Assembly: GCF_028198145.1 (NCBI RefSeq)
Contig: NZ_CP116338.1
Coordinates: 62,001-126,000 of the forward strand
Direction: 5' to 3'
Length of the DNA: 64,000 nt
Source: Microbacterium sp. nov. GSS16
GTDB taxonomy: Bacteria; Actinomycetota; Actinomycetes; Actinomycetales; Microbacteriaceae
Both the position numbers and the translations under genes were made by a program. The notes beneath the pieces are model-generated. The model was given only the letters and a program-made list of their open reading frames with translations, did no database searches and was not told the origin of the DNA. Of the stretch, positions 46,530 through 54,293 are shown one piece after another; the stretch's first letter is position 1, and each line of letters begins with the position of its first letter.

Positions 46530-47135
46530 TCAGATGCTGAAGACCAGCGGCGGGCCCCGGTGCGGCTGCCGCCGGACGACGCGGATGCCGGTGTCGACGG
46601 CGTCGGTGTGCGCGGGGCGCGACGGGGCGCGCAGCCCGGGGCGGGGCGGCGCGGCGGGCAGGCGATCGCAGAGCAGGGCGACGAGCCATGTCGTCAGCCG
46701 GCCGGCGAGACGGACGAGGCCGACCAGCAGCATCTCGCCGCGGTGCAGTGCAGCGGTGGTGATGAGCACCGCGAGGGCGTGACCGAGCCACATCCCCGCG
46801 GCCGGGTCTGCGATGACGGTCTCAGCGCCCGACAGCACCGGCGGCGCACCGTGCTGATGCACGCTCAGCCCGCCGGCCGGCGTGAACGCACCCAGGATGA
46901 ACAGCTCGTGGAAGAGGAACTGGCTGGCCGAGACGGCGAGGAGCAGCCGTGCCGGTGAGAGCCGCCGGCCTGCGAGGAGCACGCTGATCATGCTCGACAG
47001 CACCAGCGGCACGACGAGTCCGATGAGGCCGGGCAGCGCTCCCCCGGCGGAGACGTGCGCGAGCAGCGCGACGAAGGTGGCCACCAGCGCCGACGACGTC
47101 CCGCGCAGCAGCTGCGGGAGCCTCGAGGAGCGCAT
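46530..47135 (-). CDS. Multi-pass membrane protein, unknown, copper-cluster neighbour
   Basis: A 201-residue protein with about five membrane helices, a His-containing loop (LSVHQHGAPP), histidines near helices (FLFHELFILG, WLGHALAVL, LHRGEM) and a basic Arg/Pro-rich C-terminus ending RRQPHRGPPLVFSI. I do not recognise a named family. It lies 120 bp upstream of the PCuAC gene in the same direction, so a role in copper handling is suggested by context only. Confidence 0.75.
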   Translation of the reverse strand: MRSSRLPQLLRGTSSALVATFVALLAHVSAGGALPGLIGLVVPLVLSSMISVLLAGRRLSPARLLLAVSASQFLFHELFILGAFTPAGGLSVHQHGAPPVLSGAETVIADPAAGMWLGHALAVLITTAALHRGEMLLVGLVRLAGRLTTWLVALLCDRLPAAPPRPGLRAPSRPAHTDAVDTGIRVVRRQPHRGPPLVFSI

Positions 47136-47184
47136 GTCTCAATCCTGCCATGCCGTGGCGTGGCTTACGCACCCGGAGACGCGG

Positions 47185-47213
47185 ATGGCCCCGGGAATGG
47201 ATCCCGGGGCCAT
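47185..47213. terminator. Terminator after sucD
   Basis: ATGGCCCCGGGA and TCCCGGGGCCAT form a perfect 12-bp stem with a 5-base loop, 59 bp after the sucD stop and before the next minus-strand gene. Confidence 0.85.
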
Positions 47214-47271
47214 CGTGCGTCGACTGGTCGCTGCGCTCCTCGCTCAGCAACCGGTCGGCGTCGCTTCGCGA

Positions 47272-48183
<912 letters not shown>

Positions 48184-48185
48184 TT

Positions 48186-48203
48186 AAATCCGAGCCCGTC
48201 GAA
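48186..48203. repeat. Copy of dispersed GAGCCxGTCGAAGGG element
   Basis: GAGCCCGTCGAAGGGTC lies in the 32-bp gap between sucC and sucD. It is one of four related words in the window (also near 11530, 34941 and 55918). Confidence 0.55.
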
Positions 48204-48206
48204 GGG

Positions 48207-49373
48207 TCAGGCGTTCGCCAGCTCGGCGGCCTTGTCGGCGCCCTCGTCCATGGTGGCGGCGAGGGTGACCAGCGGGTGGTTGGCGGCGGCGAGGATCTCG
48301 CGACCCTCTTCGACCTGGTTGCCGTCGAGGCGCACGACGAGCGGCTTGGTGGCCGCGTCACCGAGGATCTCGAGGGCTTTCACGATGCCCTCCGCGACCG
48401 CCACGCACGAGGTGATGCCGCCGAAGACGTTCACGAACACGCTCTTGACCTGCTCGTCGCCGAGGATGACGTCGAGGCCTGCGGCCATGACCGTGGCGGA
48501 TGCGCCGCCACCGATGTCGAGGAAGTTCGCCGGCTTGACGCCGCCGTGCTTCTCGCCGGCGTAGGCGACGACGTCGAGGGTCGACATGACCAGACCGGCG
48601 CCGTTGCCGATGATGCCGACCTGTCCGTCGAGCTTGACGTAGTTCAGACCGGATGCCTTCGCCTTCGCCTCGAGGGGGTTCTCGGAGTCCTTGTCGGCGA
48701 GGGCCTCGTGCTCGGGGTGACGGATCTCGGACGCGTTGTCGTCGAGGGTCACCTTGCCGTCGAGGGCGATGATGTCGCCGTCTTCGGTGCGCACCAGCGG
48801 GTTGACCTCGACGAGCGTGGCGTCCTCGCCCTTGTAGACGTCGTAGAGCTTGACGAACACCTCGGCGACCTTCTCCACGAGGTCTTCGGGGAAGTTCGCC
48901 GCCTGCGCGATCTCGACGGCCTTCGCCTTGTCGATGCCCGTCAGCGGGTTGACCTCGACGCGAGCGAGGGCCTCGGGCTTCTCGACGGCGAGCTGCTCGA
49001 TCTCCATGCCGCCCTCGACGCTGCACAGCGACAGGTACGAGCGGTTCGCGCGGTCGAGCAGCACCGAGAAGTAGAACTCCTCCGCGATGCGCGCGCCCTG
49101 CGCCACCATCACTCGCTTGACGACGTGGCCCTTGATGTCGAGACCGAGGATGCTCTTCGCGGCCTCGTACGCCTCGTCGGGGGTCTTGGCGACCTTGACA
49201 CCGCCGGCCTTGCCGCGGCCACCGGTCTTGACCTGCGCCTTGACGACCACGACACCGCCGATCTTCTCGGCGGCCGCCCTCACCTCCTCGGGGGTGTCGG
49301 CGACGATGCCGGCGAGGACCGGCACTCCGTACTTCTCGAAAACGTCTCGTGCCTGGTACTCGTACAGATCCAC
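48207..49373 (-). CDS. sucC: Succinyl-CoA synthetase beta subunit
   Basis: A 388-residue ATP-grasp subunit. Typical regions are [19 protein letters not shown] at the start, [56 protein letters not shown] and [16 protein letters not shown]. The start is GTG 49373, preceded by AAGGA; longer frames lack homology. It provides nucleotide specificity and the succinate site. sucC and sucD are one operon. Confidence 0.97.
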   Translation of the reverse strand: MDLYEYQARDVFEKYGVPVLAGIVADTPEEVRAAAEKIGGVVVVKAQVKTGGRGKAGGVKVAKTPDEAYEAAKSILGLDIKGHVVKRVMVAQGARIAEEFYFSVLLDRANRSYLSLCSVEGGMEIEQLAVEKPEALARVEVNPLTGIDKAKAVEIAQAANFPEDLVEKVAEVFVKLYDVYKGEDATLVEVNPLVRTEDGDIIALDGKVTLDDNASEIRHPEHEALADKDSENPLEAKAKASGLNYVKLDGQVGIIGNGAGLVMSTLDVVAYAGEKHGGVKPANFLDIGGGASATVMAAGLDVILGDEQVKSVFVNVFGGITSCVAVAEGIVKALEILGDAATKPLVVRLDGNQVEEGREILAAANHPLVTLAATMDEGADKAAELANA

Positions 49374-49515
49374 TGTGGTTCCTTCACTGGGCTGCTGTCT
49401 GGTCTGGTGATGCTCTCGATGTCGAGACATCGACCAATCCCCCAGCCTACTACCGCGATCTGGACGGTCCGTCGCCGCCCGCGGACACCGACCGGCGAGC
49501 CGGCTCACCGCGGTC

Positions 49516-49521
49516 TAGGCT
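49516..49521 (+). promoter_or_regulatory. -10 box TAGGCT, leaderless arrangement
   Basis: TAGGCT ends six bases before the ATG at 49528, with no ribosome binding site. Confidence 0.5.
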
Positions 49522-49527
49522 TTCGCC

Positions 49528-50187
49528 ATGCACGAATCCGCAGATCTGAGCACCGGCGTCGTCGCCGCGGCCCTCGAACTCTTCAGCGCTCAGGGCTTCG
49601 ATCAGACGTCCGTCGAGCAGATCGCGAAGGCCGCGGGTGTCTCGCGATCCACCTTCTTCCGCCAGTTCGGCGGCAAGGAGGACGTCGTGTTCATCGATCA
49701 CGAGGCCCTGCTCGATGAGCTGCGGCACTTCCTGGCCGAGCCGCACGACGACCCGTGGGCGGCGGTCTGCGAGGCATCGGAGCGCGTGTTCACGCACTTC
49801 GCCCGCGACCCCGAACTCGCCAGGCGGCGGTACGAGATCGTCCGCGAGGTGCCGGTGCTGCGTGATCGCGAGATCGTCACGGTATTCCGGTACGAGCGGC
49901 TGTTCGACGAGCACCTGCGCGACTCCCTGCCCGGGATCGCGCCCATCGACGCGGTCGGGTTCTCGGCACTGATCACCGCCGTGCACAACCATGTGCTGCG
50001 CCAGCTGCTGCGCGGCAGCCGCGTGCCGCTGAGCGTGCTGCGCGACGCGCTCGACGACGTCCGCCGACGCTACGGGGTGCTGCCCGAGGCGGTCACCCCG
50101 GCAGACGACGATGTCGTGGTCGCCGTGTTCCCCCGGTCGATGCCGGTGGCCGAGATCTCACGTCGAGTGCAGGCTCAGCTGTCCTGA
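49528..50187 (+). CDS. TetR-family transcriptional regulator
   Basis: A 219-residue regulator. The DNA-binding domain is typical (AALELFSAQGFDQTSVEQIA, then KAAGVSRSTFFRQFGGKEDVV), followed by an all-helical ligand domain. The target is not clear: the sucCD operon starts divergently 155 bp away, and the next gene is convergent. No obvious TetR palindrome was recognised in the spacer. It may act on sucC or on distant genes. Confidence 0.9.
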   Translation: MHESADLSTGVVAAALELFSAQGFDQTSVEQIAKAAGVSRSTFFRQFGGKEDVVFIDHEALLDELRHFLAEPHDDPWAAVCEASERVFTHFARDPELARRRYEIVREVPVLRDREIVTVFRYERLFDEHLRDSLPGIAPIDAVGFSALITAVHNHVLRQLLRGSRVPLSVLRDALDDVRRRYGVLPEAVTPADDDVVVAVFPRSMPVAEISRRVQAQLS

Positions 50188-50200
50188 CCCCACGCCGACG

Positions 50201-50713
50201 TCACTCGTCGCAGCCGCACTTGCCCGAGGCGTTCTTCACCATGAAGCACACGTCGCACACGCCGTAATCGCGCTCCGCGAGGTTCGTGGCCTTCGGGGCA
50301 CGCGGCTCAGGGGCGGGGCGTGTCGCGGCGGGGGCGCGTCCGGCGGACGCCGAGCGCTTCGACGCCGACACGGTCGGCAGCCCACTGGGCTGGTGCACGT
50401 AGAAGTACGGTGCGCGTCCCTCGCTGGGAAGCAGCGGCAGCACCCGGCCGCCGACGCTCACCTGCTCGTCTTCGGAGAAGCCGTTGATATAGGTGCGGCC
50501 GATGTGCAGGGGCGCCTGCGGGGTGCGGCGGATCGCCTCGATGTACCTGCCGCGGTCGATGTAGCTGCTGATGCCGACGGCGTCCGTCACCGCGGCGATG
50601 AACTCGTGATTCTCGATGGGGATCCGGTGCGCGCGCAGCGCCTCCGCGAGAGATCGGTACGGACGAGAGGTTCCTGCGGGGGTCGGGCCCTGTACTTCGT
50701 TCATCACATTCAT
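50201..50713 (-). CDS. Protein of unknown function with C-terminal Cys cluster
   Basis: About 170 residues from ATG 50713 (a second ATG at 50704 is possible). The first half looks globular (SLAEALRAHRIPIENHEFIA; GRTYINGFSEDEQVSVGG). A Ser/Ala/Pro-rich linker follows, then YGVCDVCFMVKNASGKCGCD, a CxxC...CxC cluster that could bind zinc. No signal peptide or membrane helix. I do not recognise a family with known function. It is convergent with the TetR gene (13 bp between stops) and divergent from the DNA ligase gene. Confidence 0.75.
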   Translation of the reverse strand: MNVMNEVQGPTPAGTSRPYRSLAEALRAHRIPIENHEFIAAVTDAVGISSYIDRGRYIEAIRRTPQAPLHIGRTYINGFSEDEQVSVGGRVLPLLPSEGRAPYFYVHQPSGLPTVSASKRSASAGRAPAATRPAPEPRAPKATNLAERDYGVCDVCFMVKNASGKCGCDE

Positions 50714-50790
50714 TCTCTCACCCGCAAGGCCCCCTGTGGCGTCGAGCGTCCGTGCCAGACTCTTCTGATCCGACCCGGAAGGACCGGCGC

Positions 50791-51825
50791 ATGTACGACA
50801 TTCCCGCCCCGATGCTCGCCAAGGCCGCGGCATCCGTCCCCGACCCGGCGAAGAGGCCGATGCTGTACGAACCGAAGTGGGACGGCTTCCGCGGGCTCGT
50901 CGCGTGGGACGGCGAGACGCTCGAGATCGGCTCGCGCGGGGCGAAGCCGCTGACGCGCTACTTCCCCGAGCTGGTCGAGCAGCTCGCCGGCATCCTGCCC
51001 GGTCCATGCCTGCTCGACGGCGAGATCGTGGTCGCGACCGGGCCCGCCGGTGCGCAGCGTCTCGACTGGGAGGCGCTCAGCCAGCGCATCCATCCGGCCG
51101 CGTCGCGCGTCGCGAAGCTGGCCGCCGAGACCCCGGCGATGTTCATCGCCTTCGACCTGCTCGCCGAGGGCGAGGAGGATCTGCAGCAGCATCCGTTCCG
51201 AGAGCGACGGACGCGACTCGAGCGGATGCTGGCGGACGCCCCGCATCCGCTGCACCTGACCCGTGCGACGGAAGACCCGGAGCTCGCCCGCCGCTGGCTG
51301 GCGGAGTTCGAGGGCGCGGGGCTGGACGGCGTCGTTGCGAAGCCGCTCGACGACCCGTACGCGCCAGGCAAGCGCGCGCTGATCAAGATCAAGCACGCTC
51401 GCAGCGCCGACGTCGTCGCGCTCGGCTATCGCGTGCACAAGAGCGGGACGGGGGTCGGGTCGCTGCTCGTCGGACTGTACGACGATGCGGGTGCGCTGCG
51501 GCAGGTCGGGGGCGTCGCCGCCTGGACGGATGCCATGCGCCGGGCGCTCGTCGATGAGCTCGCGCCGCTGGTCGTCCGTGACGAGGCGGGCGACGCGGTG
51601 ACGGGCGAGAGCGAGCGGTCGCGGTTCACCGGCGCCAAGGACATGACGTTCGTGCGCCTGCGCCCGGAGCTCGTGCTCGAGGTGCGCTACGACCAGCTCG
51701 AGGGCGACCGTTTCCGGCACACCGTGCAGTTCGACCGCTGGCGTCCCGACCGCGACGCCCGTTCGTGCACGTACGACCAGCTCGAGACGGTCGCCGGATA
51801 CGACCTGGCCGACGTGCTCGAGTAG
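50791..51825 (+). CDS. ATP-dependent DNA ligase (LigC-like)
   Basis: A 344-residue ligase. Motif I is EPKWDGFRGL with the adenylated Lys29. Further nucleotidyltransferase motifs are LLDGEIVVA, FIAFDLLAEG, LDGVVAKPLDDPYAPGKRAL and IKIKHARSADVVA, followed by an OB-fold. The start at 50791 has GGAAGGA ahead. The size and sequence fit mycobacterial LigC or the ligase domain of LigD. It is convergent with a LigD-type polymerase gene, so the two may act together in end joining or in base excision repair. Ku is not in the window. Confidence 0.93.
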   Translation: MYDIPAPMLAKAAASVPDPAKRPMLYEPKWDGFRGLVAWDGETLEIGSRGAKPLTRYFPELVEQLAGILPGPCLLDGEIVVATGPAGAQRLDWEALSQRIHPAASRVAKLAAETPAMFIAFDLLAEGEEDLQQHPFRERRTRLERMLADAPHPLHLTRATEDPELARRWLAEFEGAGLDGVVAKPLDDPYAPGKRALIKIKHARSADVVALGYRVHKSGTGVGSLLVGLYDDAGALRQVGGVAAWTDAMRRALVDELAPLVVRDEAGDAVTGESERSRFTGAKDMTFVRLRPELVLEVRYDQLEGDRFRHTVQFDRWRPDRDARSCTYDQLETVAGYDLADVLE

Positions 51826-51864
51826 CCCGACGACGGCTCTACGCGGCGGCGGCGGCGAGCGCCC

Positions 51865-52926
51865 TCAGTCGTCGACCCGCTCGCCGTTCTCGTCCCAGTT
51901 CTCGGCGACCTTCTTGCTGGGCTGCACGCGCGGCGGCTCACCGGGCATCTTGGGGAACTCCGGCGGGAACGGCAGCTCGCCGAGCCCGTTCTCGACGTCG
52001 CGCTCCCACCAGGCGAGCAGCGTGTCGATCCGGGCGGGCGAATCCTGCATGCCGGACCACGGGTCTCCGACCTCGGCGAGCCGGGCGGGCACCGTGCGCA
52101 CCGTGAACCGCGCGGGGTCGAGGTCGTCGAGCTCCTCCCAGTGGATCGGGGTCGACACGGGTGCGTTGGGCCTGGCCCGCGGGCTGTAGGCACCGGCGAT
52201 GGTGCGGTCGCGGTTGGCCTGGTTGAAGTCGACGAAGATCCGCTCTCCGCGCTCCTCCTTCCACCAGTTCGTCGTGACCCGATCGGGCATCCGGCGCTCG
52301 AGCTCGCGCCCTGCCGCGATCACCGCGTGGCGCACGGTGAGGAACTCCCACTCGGGCACGATCGGGCTGAACACGTGCAGTCCGCGGTTGCCGCTGGTCT
52401 TGATGAACGGATCGAGCCCGGCTTCGCGCAGCACCTCGCGCAGTTCGATCGCGGCCGGGATCGCCTGCTCGATGCCGGTGCCCGGCTGCGGGTCGAGGTC
52501 GATGCGCAGCTCGACCGGGTTGTCGGTGTTCGACGCCAGAGATGCCCACGGGTGGAAGACGACCGTGTTCATCTGCACCGCCCACACGATCGCGCTCGGT
52601 CTGGTGAGCACGAGCTGCGGATGCCGGCGTCCGCTGTTGTAGGTGCACACCACCGACTCGACGTAGTCGGGCGTGCCCTTGGGTGGATTCTTGGAGAAGA
52701 ACTGCTCGCCGCGGATGCCGTCACGGAACCGTTCGAGCGACACCGGCCGGTGGCCGGTCGAGGTCAGGAAGGCATCCGCCACCTGCTGCACGTAGTCGGC
52801 GTACTCGGCCTTGGTGATGCCGCCGCCGTCGTCTGTCGGCCAGATCACCTTGTTCGGACTCGACAGATCGACCACACGCTCGCCGTCGGGGTCCTGCACG
52901 GTCAGCTTCACTCGTTCAGAGGCCAT
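51865..52926 (-). CDS. LigD-type polymerase (primase-polymerase) domain protein
   Basis: A 353-residue stand-alone PolDom. Key sites are NKVIWPTDDGGGITKAEYADY, FSKNPPKGTPDYV, the metal-binding Asp143 and Asp145 in RIDLDPQPG, and IKTSGNRGLHVFSPI. Such enzymes add ribonucleotides and fill gaps at double-strand breaks. A TAGTCT box six bases before the ATG indicates a leaderless mRNA. In LigD this domain is fused to ligase and phosphoesterase parts; here it is separate, with a ligase gene convergent beside it. Confidence 0.93.
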   Translation of the reverse strand: MASERVKLTVQDPDGERVVDLSSPNKVIWPTDDGGGITKAEYADYVQQVADAFLTSTGHRPVSLERFRDGIRGEQFFSKNPPKGTPDYVESVVCTYNSGRRHPQLVLTRPSAIVWAVQMNTVVFHPWASLASNTDNPVELRIDLDPQPGTGIEQAIPAAIELREVLREAGLDPFIKTSGNRGLHVFSPIVPEWEFLTVRHAVIAAGRELERRMPDRVTTNWWKEERGERIFVDFNQANRDRTIAGAYSPRARPNAPVSTPIHWEELDDLDPARFTVRTVPARLAEVGDPWSGMQDSPARIDTLLAWWERDVENGLGELPFPPEFPKMPGEPPRVQPSKKVAENWDENGERVDD

Positions 52927-52932
52927 GCCCCG

Positions 52933-52938
52933 AGACTA
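52933..52938 (-). promoter_or_regulatory. -10 box TAGTCT, leaderless arrangement
   Basis: Minus-strand TAGTCT is followed by six bases and the ATG at 52926. Confidence 0.5.
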
Positions 52939-53081
52939 GGGCGCTCAACGCGCCGGTCACAGGGGCTTGCGGCCGCCGCGGCCAGTGCCCTCGGACCCGA
53001 CGTGCTCCGACGGCGCGTCGCCGGAGCACACGCCCGTTCCACACTCTGTCCGAGAACCGCGACCGGCTGGCCCCGGGTCGG

Positions 53082-54230
53082 TCACTCGTCGTCGATGTCG
53101 ATCCCGAGCACGAGCACGGCGCTGAGCGCGTCGCGCTCGACGGCGATCGACGGCCCGGCGATGTCGACGAGCACGCCGGCGATGCCGGAGTGCTCGCTGA
53201 GGATCTTCGCCAGCTGCTCGGGCTGGAACGGCAGGGGCCGGTCCTTCCGGCCCAGCGCCACGACCTCGAGAGGGTGCGAGAACACCTGCAGGAACCGGCG
53301 TCCGTCAGTGGCGTGCGCTTCGGCGATGCCGACGGGCTGCCCGTTCGAGCCGTCGTTCACGGCCACCCAGCAGCGGGTGCCGGCCAGCGCCTCTGCCACG
53401 CGCACGGCGCTCTGCTCGTCGCGCGGAGCGGCCAGCGCGGTCTTGATCGCCATGTTCTCATCACCCTGCTCGAGCGCCTTCTGCAGCAGCTCGGTGGGGA
53501 ACACCGCCCGATGCGGTGCCGAGGAGTTGTCGATGATGATGCCGGTGAAGCCGCCTGCGATCACCTGCTGGTAGACCGCTGTCGTCGGCTGGGCGATGGC
53601 TGAGGTCGCCGCCGCGTCTTCAGCCCCCTCGATCGACTGCTGCAGGGCGCGGCCAGAGCTGTAAGCGAGCATGAACGATCGGTCGCCGTCGCGGATCACA
53701 CCCACCGAGAGGGGCTTGCCGGAGCTTATCTGCTCGCGGGCGTCGCCGTTCACCCGCAGGTAGAGGTGCCCCTGCAGCGACTGGCGCATCACACCGATCA
53801 GCTGCTCGTTGGTGGCACCCTCCTGCAGCTCGGCGAGGGCCTCGCGCAGCAGGACGTTGTCGTTGAGCCCGTCGACCGTATTGGTCTGCTCGGGGGGCAG
53901 GGCAGGCGCGAGCGGAAGCCGCGGCACCGTCTGCTCGGAGGGTGAAGCGGGCTGCTGCTCGCCGGGCAGACCCTGCGCCGACGGCGATGAGGACCGCGCG
54001 GGTGCGGTGCGCGGCGGTGCGCTCTGCGATGCGTCCTCCGTGGGCAGGCTCACCTCGGGACCGGCGTCGGCGCCGACACCGCGGAACGCCTGCACCGAGA
54101 TGCTGACATCCGGCACCGGCTCCGCGGGCACGTCGGTCGCGGGTTCTTCGACGCTTTCGGCCTCGGCGGCGGGGGCAGCCGGGGCGGTCGGCTGGTCGTC
54201 GGACTTCTTGCGGCGGGAGAAGAGGGCCAT
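53082..54230 (-). CDS. SseB-family protein with disordered N-terminus
   Basis: A 382-residue protein. The first ~120 residues are Pro/Ala/Glu-rich and probably disordered, after a basic start (ALFSRRKKSDDQ). Two SseB-like regions follow (NVLLREALAELQEGATNEQL; KALEQGDENMAIKTALAAPR), each with the later strand-helix features (KPLSVGVIRDGDRSFMLAY; QPVGIAEAHATDGRRFLQVF). The name comes from an enteric secretion protein, but actinobacterial members have no secretion link, and the function is unknown. TAGGCT lies seven bases before the ATG, a near-leaderless promoter. Confidence 0.85.
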   Translation of the reverse strand: MALFSRRKKSDDQPTAPAAPAAEAESVEEPATDVPAEPVPDVSISVQAFRGVGADAGPEVSLPTEDASQSAPPRTAPARSSSPSAQGLPGEQQPASPSEQTVPRLPLAPALPPEQTNTVDGLNDNVLLREALAELQEGATNEQLIGVMRQSLQGHLYLRVNGDAREQISSGKPLSVGVIRDGDRSFMLAYSSGRALQQSIEGAEDAAATSAIAQPTTAVYQQVIAGGFTGIIIDNSSAPHRAVFPTELLQKALEQGDENMAIKTALAAPRDEQSAVRVAEALAGTRCWVAVNDGSNGQPVGIAEAHATDGRRFLQVFSHPLEVVALGRKDRPLPFQPEQLAKILSEHSGIAGVLVDIAGPSIAVERDALSAVLVLGIDIDDE

Positions 54231-54237
54231 ATCAGTC

Positions 54238-54243
54238 AGCCTA
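54238..54243 (-). promoter_or_regulatory. -10 box TAGGCT for the SseB-family gene
   Basis: Minus-strand TAGGCT is followed by seven bases and the ATG at 54230, with no ribosome binding site. Confidence 0.45.
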
Positions 54244-54293
54244 ACCGCACGGCGTCCGCGGGAGTCGACGGGCGTCGCGCCGCATCGCGGGCG

